Source: CBDDGJ01 sp965199285 (lineage in GTDB: Bacteria > Pseudomonadota > Alphaproteobacteria > RS24). From it: a stretch of 64,000 nt of DNA. The translations under genes were made by a program, and so were the position numbers. The notes under the pieces were generated by a model. The model had not been told where the DNA came from, did not search any database, and was given only the letters and a program-made list of their open reading frames with translations. The first letter of the stretch is position 1. Each line of letters opens with the position of its first letter. Below, one piece after another: positions 50,971 to 59,485 of this stretch. The stretch lies in the NCBI GenBank assembly GCA_965199285.1, contig OZ240687.1, positions 62,001-126,000 of the forward strand, given 5' to 3'.

Positions 50971-51576
50971 ATGCTCATTATAAAACAAGTGGCGATAAAT
51001 TGGGGGCTTGCTGTCATCACGACGATCGCTTTGTTTTTAACAATGAAAATTTTAGTGACGGGAAGCGAATTCCAGCTTGAAGATGCGGGGTCAAATGTCT
51101 CGATTGATTTTGTACGGGTCGAGCGTGATGAGGATGTAAATGCGAAAGATCGCAATATTAAGCGGCCACAAAAACAAGAGCCGGATGAACCCCCACCGCC
51201 CCCGAAAATGAATAAAATGCAACGTCCAAATGCGGATAATGCCTCTATGTCGGCTAATTTTGGCGATATGAATTTGGGCATGAATCTAAACGCGCCGGTT
51301 GATGGTGATGCGCTGGCGATTGTACGGGTTTTGCCGCGCTATCCAAGCCGCGCCCTGTCGCGCGGGATTGAGGGATGGGTGCTGCTGGAATTTGCGATTG
51401 ACCCAAATGGGCAAGCCATAAACCCGATTGTGGTGGATGCCGACCCGCCAAATATTTTTAACCGCGCGGCGATAAATTCAGTGAAAAAATGGAAGTATCG
51501 TCCGATGGTGGAGAATGGCAAAGCGGCAACGCGCTATGGGGTTAGACAATTAATCAGTTTTGAAATTGCGGAATAG
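50971..51576 (+). CDS. tonB: TonB-type energy transducer (TonB2 class)
   Basis: 201-aa periplasm-spanning protein that carries proton-motive energy to outer-membrane receptors. N-terminal anchor INWGLAVITTIALFLTMKIL, a short Pro/Lys linker (EPDEPPPPPKMNKM) and the C-terminal TonB domain with RVLPRYPSRALSRGIEGWVLLEF and KWKYRPMVENGKA. The short linker and length mark the TonB2 class. The longer open frame starts inside exbD in another frame; the ATG at 50971 follows the exbD stop directly. Confidence 0.93.
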   Translation: MLIIKQVAINWGLAVITTIALFLTMKILVTGSEFQLEDAGSNVSIDFVRVERDEDVNAKDRNIKRPQKQEPDEPPPPPKMNKMQRPNADNASMSANFGDMNLGMNLNAPVDGDALAIVRVLPRYPSRALSRGIEGWVLLEFAIDPNGQAINPIVVDADPPNIFNRAAINSVKKWKYRPMVENGKAATRYGVRQLISFEIAE

Positions 51577-51584
51577 GTGAGACC

Positions 51585-52910
51585 ATGTATCATGTTAAAT
51601 TATCGTCTATTGTTTTAAGCCTGACCCTTATTCTGTCTGCTCTGATGATCGCGCCCGTTTTCGTGCCAGAGGCGCATATGGCGCAAGCCCAAAAAGGGGA
51701 GAAGCGGGAAAAACCAAAAACCGTAAAATCGGAAGTGTTAGGGAAAAAAGCCTTTGCGCGTATTGAAGAAGCACAAACTCTTATAGGGGAAGAGCGCTAT
51801 ACGGAGGCTATGTCTCCTCTAAATGAAGTGATAAATGGGGATTATAAGCCTTATGAAAAGGCAGTTGCGATTCAAACTTCAGGCTATATTTATGCCGCGC
51901 AAGGCGATTATGCGCGCACCATTAAAACCTTCGAGCGGGCGTTGGCGGTTGGCGCGCTGCCACAAGGTGTGGTTAATGATATTACTTATAATCTTGCCCA
52001 ACTTAATCTTGCCGAAGATAATACGGTTAAAGCGCGAGATTTATTATTGCGCTGGTTTGCGGCGCAACCAGAAGAACCAAAATCAGCTGCGCCTTATGCG
52101 CTATTGGCACAAATATATTTGATCTTGGAAGATTATCGACAAGCTGAAACGACCATTAAAAAAGCGCTCGCCCGTGCTGAAGAGCCGAAGCAAGCATGGA
52201 TACGGGTTTTATTGGCGGTTTTGCTGCAAGAAGAACGCTATAAGGAAGCGCGCCCTGTTTTGGAAGATGCGGTTGAACGCTGGCCAGGACAAAAAGCATT
52301 TTGGCAACAGCTTGTTGTTGTTTATTATGATGCGAATGAGGAAGATTTAGCCTTTGTTGCCAATCAAGCCATGTATGTGCAGGGCATGCTTCAAACAGGC
52401 AAGGAGTTGGAGCGGATGGCACAGCTTTATCTCTATCATGATGTTCCTTATCTGGCGGTTAAAATTTTATCAGAAGGGATAAAAGACGGGGTTATCGAAA
52501 AAACCAAAAAGAATTATGAAATACTTGCCAATGGGTATATGCATGCCCGCGAATGGGCGCTGGCGGTTGATCCGCTCAAAAAAGCGGCGGAAAAATCTAA
52601 AAATGGTGATCTTTATGTCCAATTAGGGCAGGCTTATTTGCAAGACGAAAAATGGAAAGAAGCCTCATCCGCATTTACGCAAGCGCTCAAAAAGGGCGAT
52701 CTCAAAGATGCTGGCAATGTATATTTGCTGCATGGTTACACGCAGTTAAAATTAGGCGATATTGATAAAGCGATTAAAACATATCGCCTCGCTGGTGATT
52801 TTGACGAATATGCCAAACAAGCCTTCCGGATGATCCGTAATTTGGAGCGCCGAAAAAAGCAAGAAAGAGAGCAGGCTGAAGCCGCTGCCGCAATCCGTAA
52901 AGGAAGTTAG
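51585..52910 (+). CDS. Exported TPR protein of the TonB2-type operon
   Basis: 441-aa protein with a signal peptide (IVLSLTLILSALMIAPVF) and a run of tetratricopeptide repeats from about residue 50 to 430 (for example AVAIQTSGYIYAAQGDYARTI and GDLYVQLGQAYLQDEKWKEA). It ends in a charged KKQEREQAEAAAAIRKGS tail. A TPR protein is the usual last gene of DUF3450–ttpC–exbB–exbD–tonB clusters, probably a periplasmic scaffold. It starts 9 bp after tonB. Confidence 0.88.
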   Translation: MYHVKLSSIVLSLTLILSALMIAPVFVPEAHMAQAQKGEKREKPKTVKSEVLGKKAFARIEEAQTLIGEERYTEAMSPLNEVINGDYKPYEKAVAIQTSGYIYAAQGDYARTIKTFERALAVGALPQGVVNDITYNLAQLNLAEDNTVKARDLLLRWFAAQPEEPKSAAPYALLAQIYLILEDYRQAETTIKKALARAEEPKQAWIRVLLAVLLQEERYKEARPVLEDAVERWPGQKAFWQQLVVVYYDANEEDLAFVANQAMYVQGMLQTGKELERMAQLYLYHDVPYLAVKILSEGIKDGVIEKTKKNYEILANGYMHAREWALAVDPLKKAAEKSKNGDLYVQLGQAYLQDEKWKEASSAFTQALKKGDLKDAGNVYLLHGYTQLKLGDIDKAIKTYRLAGDFDEYAKQAFRMIRNLERRKKQEREQAEAAAAIRKGS

Positions 52911-52990
52911 CTGGTGTAAGGGAGGTCAGTCGGTTCTTGTCTTTTGGCAGAAGTTGGATATAATATTCCGGCAATATGAAAGGTAAATTT

Positions 52991-53482
52991 ATGTCTATAT
53001 CTAATTTGTATAAAATAGCCGCTTTAGTATTTATGAGTATGACAATCGCCGCCTGTAGCGGTTTGGAAAGTCGCAAGCCAAATACGGTAAAGGCAGGGGA
53101 AACGCAGGTCATGCGCGAGATTAGATATGGGGTTTTGCTCGATGTGCAAGAGGTCTATATTGAGGGTGATCGTAAAATTGGTGCTGGCGTTGGTGCGGCA
53201 GTTGGCGGCGCTGTCGGCGTGAGTGGGACGGGTAGCCATAGCGATGGTACAAGAGCTGCCGCTGCTGTAGCCGGTGCGGTGATTGGTGGTCTGGTTGGCG
53301 ATAAGGTTGCGGCCGCACTATCTGGTAAAAAAGGCGTGGAGTTAGTGATTGAGCTGCAAGAAGGGCGTACCGTGTCGATCATTCAGGAATATGATAAAGA
53401 TATTGAGTTTAAAGCGGGGCAAGACGTTGTGCTTATCGGGCGGGGGAGAGGTATACGCGTTATCCCGAAGCAGCCAAGCTAA
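52991..53482 (+). CDS. SlyB-like glycine-zipper lipoprotein
   Basis: 163-aa outer-membrane lipoprotein candidate. The lipobox TIAAC is near residue 24, after a signal segment (KIAALVFMSM). A glycine-zipper stretch (GAGVGAAVGGAVGVSG and AVAGAVIGGLVGDKVAAAL) occupies about 70–120, then a small beta domain (LVIELQEGRTVSIIQ). This is the Pcp/SlyB/17-kDa antigen layout. ATG at 52976 is in frame, but AAAGGT before 52991 suits the latter. It stands alone after the TonB2-type operon. Confidence 0.85.
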   Translation: MSISNLYKIAALVFMSMTIAACSGLESRKPNTVKAGETQVMREIRYGVLLDVQEVYIEGDRKIGAGVGAAVGGAVGVSGTGSHSDGTRAAAAVAGAVIGGLVGDKVAAALSGKKGVELVIELQEGRTVSIIQEYDKDIEFKAGQDVVLIGRGRGIRVIPKQPS

Positions 53483-53518
53483 TTGTACCCATCACTTAAA
53501 CTGTAACAGGGGGATAAA

Positions 53519-54658
53519 GTGAAATCATCCATATGTAAAAAATTTGATATTGAGTTTCCGCTATTTGCGTTTACGCATTGTCGTGATGTGGTTGTCGCGG
53601 TTTCAAAAGCTGGCGGGATGGGGATTTTAGGCGCGGTCAGCATGCCGGCAGACCAATTAGAAGAAGAGCTGGCCTGGATTGATGAGCATATTGATGGCAA
53701 ACCTTATGGGGTGGATCTCATCGTGCCAAATAAATTTGAAGGCAAGGGAGAAAGTTTCACGGGTGAGCAGGTAAAGGCGGCGCTGCCGCAAGCGCATCGG
53801 GATTTTGCCAATGAGCTTTTAGAATCACGCGGGATAGAGCCGATTGATTTTGATGAAGGCGCGGGTTCAAATACATTTTCCGAGAATTTGCAAGAAAGCG
53901 GTGCGATGAAATCTATGGAGGTGGCGTTTCGTCATCCCATAAAAATAATTGTGAATGCGCTTGGGGTTCCGCCACAATATATGATGGATATGGCAAAACA
54001 ACATGGTGTCGCAACCGGGGCGCTGGTTGGCGCAAAAGAACATGCCTTAAATCAAGTCAATGCCGGGGTTGATGTGTTAATCGTTGCCGGCGGCGAAGCG
54101 GGCGGTCATTGTGGTGATGTGTCAACCATTGTGCTTATTCCGGAAGTTTATAAAGCCTTGCAAGAGGTTGGGGCGACCACCCCTATCCTGGCGGCTGGCG
54201 GCATCACCACTGGTACGCAAATGGCAGCTGCCATGACGATGGGTGCGGCGGGCGCGTGGTGTGGTTCGGTCTGGCTTACCACAGCAGAAGCCGAAACCAA
54301 TCCGGTCGTGAAAGAAAAAATGCTGGAAGCAAGCTCGCGCGATACAATTCGCTCGCGGGCGCGCACGGGTAAACATTCGCGGCAATTACGCTCGCCTTGG
54401 ACCGATGCGTGGGAAAGCGAAAATGCCCCCGAAAGCCTGCCCATGCCGTTGCAAGGGCTCATCAGCGAACCCGCTTTGGGCAAGGTTGATAAATTGTCGC
54501 AAAGCGGCCATGAAGGGGCGAAAGAATTAGCGACATATTGGGTTGGGCAAGGCGTTGGCCTGATGAATAAATCAATGTCGGCAGGTGCGGTTGTGCAAGA
54601 GTTTAAGGAAGATTTCTTAACCTCTTTTGAACGCATTTCCGATATTATGAGTGAATAG
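53519..54658 (+). CDS. Nitronate monooxygenase / NPD-type flavoprotein
   Basis: 379-aa FMN TIM barrel of the 2-nitropropane dioxygenase family. KAGGMGILGAVSMPADQL near residue 25, VDVLIVAGGEAGGHCGD near 180 with the catalytic-type histidine, and PILAAGGITTGTQMAAAMTMGAAGAWCG near 220 bind FMN phosphate. The start is GTG at 53519 with a CAGGGGG site. It is followed after 12 bp by isovaleryl-CoA dehydrogenase; in related genomes this flavoprotein is often linked to acyl-CoA genes, and enoyl-CoA reduction has been suggested, so detoxifying nitronates is not the only possible role. Confidence 0.85.
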   Translation: MKSSICKKFDIEFPLFAFTHCRDVVVAVSKAGGMGILGAVSMPADQLEEELAWIDEHIDGKPYGVDLIVPNKFEGKGESFTGEQVKAALPQAHRDFANELLESRGIEPIDFDEGAGSNTFSENLQESGAMKSMEVAFRHPIKIIVNALGVPPQYMMDMAKQHGVATGALVGAKEHALNQVNAGVDVLIVAGGEAGGHCGDVSTIVLIPEVYKALQEVGATTPILAAGGITTGTQMAAAMTMGAAGAWCGSVWLTTAEAETNPVVKEKMLEASSRDTIRSRARTGKHSRQLRSPWTDAWESENAPESLPMPLQGLISEPALGKVDKLSQSGHEGAKELATYWVGQGVGLMNKSMSAGAVVQEFKEDFLTSFERISDIMSE

Positions 54659-54670
54659 GAACCCTTAAAC

Positions 54671-55843
54671 ATGCTGGTAAATTCTTATCCTGTACTTTCT
54701 TTTAATCTGGGTGAAGAGATTGATATGTTGCGTGATTCAGTGCGCGGTTTTGTCGATGACCATATTTTGCCGCGCGCGGCGGAGATTGACCAAAAAGATG
54801 AGTTTCCCCGCGATTTATGGGAACCATTGGGCGCGTTAGGAGTGCATGGCATCACCGCGCCGGAGGAATATGGCGGCGTTAATATGGGCTATACCGCGCA
54901 AGCGATTGTGGTTGAAGAAATTAGCCGCGCCTCTGCCTCTGTCGGCTTATCTTATGGCGCGCATAGTAATTTGTGCATTAACCAATTTGTGCGCTGGGGA
55001 AATGAAGACCAAAAGCGTAGATATTTGCCGAAGCTGATAAGCGGAGAACATTTGGGCGCGCTGGCAATGAGCGAACCAAATGCCGGCTCTGATGTTGTTT
55101 CAATGACATTACGGGCTGATAAAAAGGGCGATAAATATATTCTCAATGGCACAAAGTTCTGGATTACCAATGGCCCGTCGGCCGATGTGCTGGTGGTTTA
55201 TGCCAAAACCATACCGGATGCGGGTCCGCGCGGCATTACCGCATTTATTATTGAGAAAGATTTTACCGGTTTTTCTTGCGCGCAAAAGCTCGACAAAATT
55301 GGCCATCGCGGTTCGGAAACTGGTGAGCTGGTTTTTGATAATTGCGAAGTGCCGGAAGACAATATTCTTGGCACGCTTAATGAAGGTGTGGCGGTGCTGA
55401 TGAGCGGGCTGGATTATGAACGCTCAGTGCTGGCAGCTTGGCCGGTGGGCATTATGCAGGCGTGCCTCGATACGGTTTTGCCCTATGTCCATGACCGCAA
55501 GCAATTTGACCAGCCGATTGGGCAGTTTCAGCTCATTCAGGGAAAACTTGCTGATATGTATACAAAACTCTCCGCCAGTCGCGCTTATGTTTATGCTGTT
55601 AATCAGGCAAATGATCGCGGTGAAATAACGCGTAAAGATTCTGCCGCCGCGATTTTATTTGCGGCTGAAAATGCAACCCAATGCGCACTTGATGCGATTC
55701 AGATTATGGGCGGCAATGGCTATATTAATGATAATCCGGTAGGGCGGTATTTGCGGGATGCAAAACTTGCTGAAATCGGCGCGGGGACTTCCGAAATTCG
55801 GCGCATGCTTATCGCCCGTGAGTTATTTGCTGAAACAGCTTAA
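54671..55843 (+). CDS. ivd: Isovaleryl-CoA dehydrogenase
   Basis: FAD enzyme of leucine breakdown. GLSYGAHSNLCINQFVRWG near residue 95, LAMSEPNAGSDVVSM near 135 and FWITNGPSADVLVVYAKT near 170 are nearly identical in plan to mitochondrial IVD. The catalytic glutamate lies in GLDYERSVLAAWP near residue 250, and the C-terminal site reads EIGAGTSEIRR with glycine where other acyl-CoA dehydrogenases have glutamate, which is the hallmark of IVD. 390 aa. No methylcrotonyl-CoA carboxylase genes are in the window. Confidence 0.92.
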   Translation: MLVNSYPVLSFNLGEEIDMLRDSVRGFVDDHILPRAAEIDQKDEFPRDLWEPLGALGVHGITAPEEYGGVNMGYTAQAIVVEEISRASASVGLSYGAHSNLCINQFVRWGNEDQKRRYLPKLISGEHLGALAMSEPNAGSDVVSMTLRADKKGDKYILNGTKFWITNGPSADVLVVYAKTIPDAGPRGITAFIIEKDFTGFSCAQKLDKIGHRGSETGELVFDNCEVPEDNILGTLNEGVAVLMSGLDYERSVLAAWPVGIMQACLDTVLPYVHDRKQFDQPIGQFQLIQGKLADMYTKLSASRAYVYAVNQANDRGEITRKDSAAAILFAAENATQCALDAIQIMGGNGYINDNPVGRYLRDAKLAEIGAGTSEIRRMLIARELFAETA

Positions 55844-55854
55844 GTGATTAGAGT

Positions 55855-57288
55855 TTAGTCTGCCTTTCTTGCGCTTACTAAGGCTTGTAGATTTTTCTCA
55901 TGGGCTTCGCGGGTGATGCGATATTTTGAAAATGCGAAAATCATCATCATCCATAAAAATAAAATAATCGGCACATAATAAGCGCCCATTTTCCAAACCG
56001 TTTCGGGGCTGGTCTCTTCTACCGATGCACCTTTTTCAAGCCCTGCCCAAGTGAGAATAAACCCCGCCAGCAAAATACCAACCCCATTAACGCTTTTGCG
56101 GATGAATGTATTGGCGGCAAACACAACCCCCTCATTGCGCCGCGCGGTTTTTAACTCAATCTGCTCAACCAAATCAGCAATCATGCTGGCGGCAAGAATA
56201 TTAAAACAAATAATCAGGGCTAAATCGACCGTTGTGAAAATGATAAGGAAGTAGAAAAGTGTTGGCTCTCCATTTTCAGGCAGCAGATCGAATAGCCGCA
56301 AGGTAACCGCGAGCGGCGCGCAGGCAAAAGCAATCAGCCCGATGATAAGCGCGCCTTTGCGTTTTCCTAATCTGCGAGTGATATAAGGGGCAAGCAGGCC
56401 GCCCCATGCGGCGGAGACAAAAATGCAAGACAGATAAATTGCGGTTTGGGTTTCATTAAATCCCCAAAAATAAGTCAGAAAGTAAATCGCCATTGCCGCC
56501 GCTAGGCCTGCCGCGATAGAGCCAAATAAAAGACCGATAAATAAAGCAATAAAATCGCGGTCAGCGACGGTTTCAAAAATTTCCTGAAAGATTTTGCCAA
56601 GCGTCAGATTTCGGCGCGGTGGCGGCGGGCTTAAATGTTTGATAAAGGGATGCGTGCCTAAGGCAGAAATAATAATCGCAAAAAAGATGAGCAGCGATGC
56701 GATAAGCCCATATATTTGATAGGCATCGGCATTAAATTGTCCATCTGGCAGTTGCGGGGTCGCAAAGGCAGGGAATATGAATGCGAAAGCGGCGATTGTT
56801 AATATATTGCCGCCCGTCCAACCGAAAAAATAGCGAAAACTGAGAAAGCTGCTGCGTTCATCATAATCGCGGGTGAGGTCGGGAATAAGCGCGGCGCTTG
56901 GGGTTTCGTAAAAAGTGATAAAGGTACGAATAAGAATGGCGAGTATGGTGACATAAAAGAAAAGCGCGGTTTGCGAAAGCGCGGGCGGTGTCCATAAAAG
57001 ATAAAAGCTAATTGTGACAGGAATGGCCGCCGCATACATAAAGGGATGTCGCCGCCCCCAGCGCGAGCGAAAATTATCCGACCAATAGCCGACAATCGGA
57101 TCGCTTATCGCATCAAAAACCAAAGCAATGGTAACGGCAAGGCCAGCAAGCCGCGCATCCAAGCCGATGACTTGGCTATAGAAAATAAGGAAAAAATAAT
57201 TAAAGCCGCCATCCTTAACGCCATAAGCGGCAGAGCCAAATCCATGCGTGAGTTTGGTGATAAAAGGGGGCTTGATTGGCGCGGGCAT
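55855..57288 (-). CDS. GPH-family (MelB-like) sugar:cation symporter
   Basis: 477-aa protein with 12 membrane helices of the glycoside–pentoside–hexuronide group within the MFS. FNYFFLIFYSQVIGLDARLAG and DAISDPIVGYWSDNFRSRWGRRHPFMY near residues 25–80 include the conserved cation-site aspartates and the loop 2–3 motif; FYETPSAALIPDLT near 125 is also typical. The substrate cannot be told; the acyl-CoA neighbours give no sugar context. It is divergent from an enoyl-CoA hydratase gene and convergent with ivd, 11 bp apart. Confidence 0.85.
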   Translation of the reverse strand: MPAPIKPPFITKLTHGFGSAAYGVKDGGFNYFFLIFYSQVIGLDARLAGLAVTIALVFDAISDPIVGYWSDNFRSRWGRRHPFMYAAAIPVTISFYLLWTPPALSQTALFFYVTILAILIRTFITFYETPSAALIPDLTRDYDERSSFLSFRYFFGWTGGNILTIAAFAFIFPAFATPQLPDGQFNADAYQIYGLIASLLIFFAIIISALGTHPFIKHLSPPPPRRNLTLGKIFQEIFETVADRDFIALFIGLLFGSIAAGLAAAMAIYFLTYFWGFNETQTAIYLSCIFVSAAWGGLLAPYITRRLGKRKGALIIGLIAFACAPLAVTLRLFDLLPENGEPTLFYFLIIFTTVDLALIICFNILAASMIADLVEQIELKTARRNEGVVFAANTFIRKSVNGVGILLAGFILTWAGLEKGASVEETSPETVWKMGAYYVPIILFLWMMMIFAFSKYRITREAHEKNLQALVSARKAD

Positions 57289-57339
57289 TTTGGCTTATCC
57301 TCTTTCTTAAACCATGAGTATACACTGAAAGGCCAAAAA

Positions 57340-57384
57340 GTGACAGAAGTGAAAGTGACAGAGATTAAAGCGACAGATATTGTA
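57340..57384 (+). repeat. 15-bp tandem triplication at an enoyl-CoA hydratase start
   Basis: GTGACAGAAGTGAAA (57340–57354), GTGACAGAGATTAAA (57355–57369) and GCGACAGATATTGTA (57370–57384) are diverging copies in frame, encoding VTEVK-VTEIK-ATDIV. They create three possible GTG starts. Confidence 0.7.
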
Positions 57385-58188
57385 GATACAAATTTAACCG
57401 AAAATGGGGTTCTGACAATTATTATGAATAAGCCGGAAATTCTAAACAGTCTAAACCGGCCTTTCATTGAAGCATTATTGGCAGCTTTTGAAGAGGCAAA
57501 CCAAAATCAGGCGGTGCGGGTGATTATCCTAACCGGCAGTGGGCGCGGATTTTGTGCCGGTGCTGATCTTGCCAATGGGCAATGGCCGGTTGAAGATGGC
57601 TGGTCGCCTGGTAAGGTGACCGCGAATGCGATGGAGGTTGGCTATAATAAACTTGCCCGCGCGATTATGAATTGTGACAAGCCCGTCATCACCGCGATTA
57701 ATGGGATGACAGCAGGCGGCGGGGTTGGTGTCGCGCTGGCAGGGGATTTGGTGATTGCGGCCGAAAGCGCCAAGTTTCGGCTGGTGTTTGGTCCGCAATT
57801 AGGGATTATCCCTGATGTCGGTTCATCATGGCTCGTGCCGCGCTTAATTGGTCTTGCGCGCGCCAATGGAATTGCCATGCTTGGCGATAATTTAGATGCC
57901 GTCACTGCTGCTGAATGGGGCATGATTTGGCAAGCCGTGCCAGATGATGCGCTTATGGAAAAGGCGCATGAATATGCCATGCGGATGGCAGATGGCGCGA
58001 TTGCGGGTATTAAAGCCGTATCACGCGCGCATGATCATGCGATGATGGCGACATTTGACCAGCAATTAGATTATGAACGCGATATGCAAGAACATTATTG
58101 CGACCAACCAGAATTTGCCGAAGGGGTGAAAGCCTTTATCGAAAAGCGCAAACCAGATTTCCGTAAAGCCGAGCAGAAGAGGAAGTAA
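57340..58188 (+). CDS. Enoyl-CoA hydratase/isomerase family protein
   Basis: 282-aa crotonase. IIMNKPEILNSLNRPFIEAL near residue 30, GRGFCAGADLANGQWP near 68 and NGMTAGGGVGVALAGD near 122 form the oxyanion hole; FGPQLGIIPDVGSSWLVPRL near 148 carries an aspartate where many hydratases have glutamate, as in isomerase- and hydrolase-like members. The upstream frame is open for 98 codons inside the transporter region; GTG at 57340 with AAGG upstream is my choice, since a 15-bp triplication then forms the N-terminus. Chain length and substrate unknown. Confidence 0.82.
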   Translation: MTEVKVTEIKATDIVDTNLTENGVLTIIMNKPEILNSLNRPFIEALLAAFEEANQNQAVRVIILTGSGRGFCAGADLANGQWPVEDGWSPGKVTANAMEVGYNKLARAIMNCDKPVITAINGMTAGGGVGVALAGDLVIAAESAKFRLVFGPQLGIIPDVGSSWLVPRLIGLARANGIAMLGDNLDAVTAAEWGMIWQAVPDDALMEKAHEYAMRMADGAIAGIKAVSRAHDHAMMATFDQQLDYERDMQEHYCDQPEFAEGVKAFIEKRKPDFRKAEQKRK

Positions 58189-58190
58189 TG

Positions 58191-58220
58191 GCCAGATTTA
58201 TAAAAGCCAGATTCATAAAA
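58191..58220 (+). repeat. 15-bp tandem duplication between convergent genes
   Basis: GCCAGATTTATAAAA (58191–58205) and GCCAGATTCATAAAA (58206–58220) differ at one position. They fill the 24-bp gap between the hydratase stop and the end of the convergent serine hydrolase gene, and the second copy runs into that gene's last codons. Confidence 0.85.
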
Positions 58221-59469
58221 GAGAACCATAGACGAGCTGGAATAATTGCGGCCGCACGGGGTAGGAAGCGGAGGGCATGAGCTGGGTCATGAAAATCACT
58301 ACTAAATCTTCGGTCGGGTCAACCCAGAAAAATGTGCTGGCAAGCCCGCCCCAAGAATAAAGCCCGCGCGAGCTAACCGTGGTGGTGGCGGCTTCATTCA
58401 CAATCACCGAGAAGCCAAGCCCAAAGCCTGTACCGCCATAGGAAACCTCAGAAAATGCGCCGCTCGCATGTTCCATCAATGTCTCATTACGCGGCAGATG
58501 ATTGCTGGTCATGAGTTTAAGGGTTTTGGGCATGATTATGCTGGTGTCATTCACCCTGCCATTTTGCCGCAGCATTTCGGTAAAACGATAATAATTATCC
58601 ATTGTCGAAAGCAGCCCACCGCCGCCGGATAAAAATTCACGCCCCTCTTTATAGATTGTTTTGGTGGGGCTATCGGCAAGAGTGATTTTCCGTGATAAAG
58701 GGTCACGACTATAATTATGAGTGAGGCGATTTTTCTTATCCTCCGAAATGGTGAAGCTGGTGTCATCCATGCCAAGCGGGGTGAAAATATGTTCGGCAAA
58801 ATAATCATCCAGCGATTGACCAGATATAATCTCAATCAGCCGGCCGCATATATCGGTTGAGACAGAATAATTCCAACCCGCACCTGGATCGCATAAGAGC
58901 GGCATTTCGGCAACCTTATCGACAAAGTCAATAAGATTATATTTTTCCGAGCGCGCCCCATTAATCCGATGATTGCGGTAAATCGCATCAACCGTATGGG
59001 TGAACATGAAATCATAAGTTAAGCCCGATTGATGGGTAAGAAGATCATGGATGGTGATGTCGCGGGCGGGCTTTCGGGTGGTATAATTTTGCGCCGTGCC
59101 GCTTTCAAAAACCTCAAGATTTTTGAAGGTGGGAATAAATTTATGAACCGGATCATAAAGCTGGAATTTGGCTTGCTCATAAAGCTGCATCAGCGCGATT
59201 GAGGTGATGGGTTTGGTCATAGAATAAATCCGGAACAGACTATCCATATCGGGCGTGAAATTCTCGCTGCCATCATTCATATCCGCAAAAGCCGCATGGC
59301 CGCTAAAAATTTGATGGGCAATTTTGCCGCCCCGCGCAATTAAAATACCATAGCCGGAGAGTTTATTTTGTTCGATATAATTATCGAAAAAAGGTTTTAT
59401 GCGAGCAAGGCGGGTTTCATCAAACCCCAAATGGCGCGCGTCTTCATAAATAAAGTCAGACATTTTCAT
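58213..59469 (-). CDS. Serine hydrolase of the beta-lactamase/esterase (class C-like) family
   Basis: 418-aa cytoplasmic-looking hydrolase without a signal peptide. The SxxK nucleophile motif is RIYSMTKPITSI near residue 82, the YxN-type tyrosine is in WNYSVSTDICG near 195, and a late HxG-like loop is near 355 (SSRGLYSWGG). Such proteins are usually esterases (EstB-like) or peptidases rather than true beta-lactamases. ATG at 59469 or 59463. It begins 6 bp after oligopeptidase B on the same strand, so the two are likely co-transcribed. Confidence 0.82.
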   Translation of the reverse strand: MKMSDFIYEDARHLGFDETRLARIKPFFDNYIEQNKLSGYGILIARGGKIAHQIFSGHAAFADMNDGSENFTPDMDSLFRIYSMTKPITSIALMQLYEQAKFQLYDPVHKFIPTFKNLEVFESGTAQNYTTRKPARDITIHDLLTHQSGLTYDFMFTHTVDAIYRNHRINGARSEKYNLIDFVDKVAEMPLLCDPGAGWNYSVSTDICGRLIEIISGQSLDDYFAEHIFTPLGMDDTSFTISEDKKNRLTHNYSRDPLSRKITLADSPTKTIYKEGREFLSGGGGLLSTMDNYYRFTEMLRQNGRVNDTSIIMPKTLKLMTSNHLPRNETLMEHASGAFSEVSYGGTGFGLGFSVIVNEAATTTVSSRGLYSWGGLASTFFWVDPTEDLVVIFMTQLMPSASYPVRPQLFQLVYGSLL

Positions 59470-59485
59470 ATTTCCTCATATTTCG
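59466..59485 (+). repeat. 10-bp tandem duplication at an intergenic junction
   Basis: TCATATTTCC (59466–59475) and TCATATTTCG (59476–59485) differ at one base. They cover the gap between the oligopeptidase stop and the start of the serine hydrolase gene. Confidence 0.55.

Noticed and set aside
57046..57339. 98-residue N-terminal extension of the enoyl-CoA hydratase
   Set aside because: It lies antisense to the transporter gene, is low in family similarity, and GTG at 57340 has its own ribosome site.
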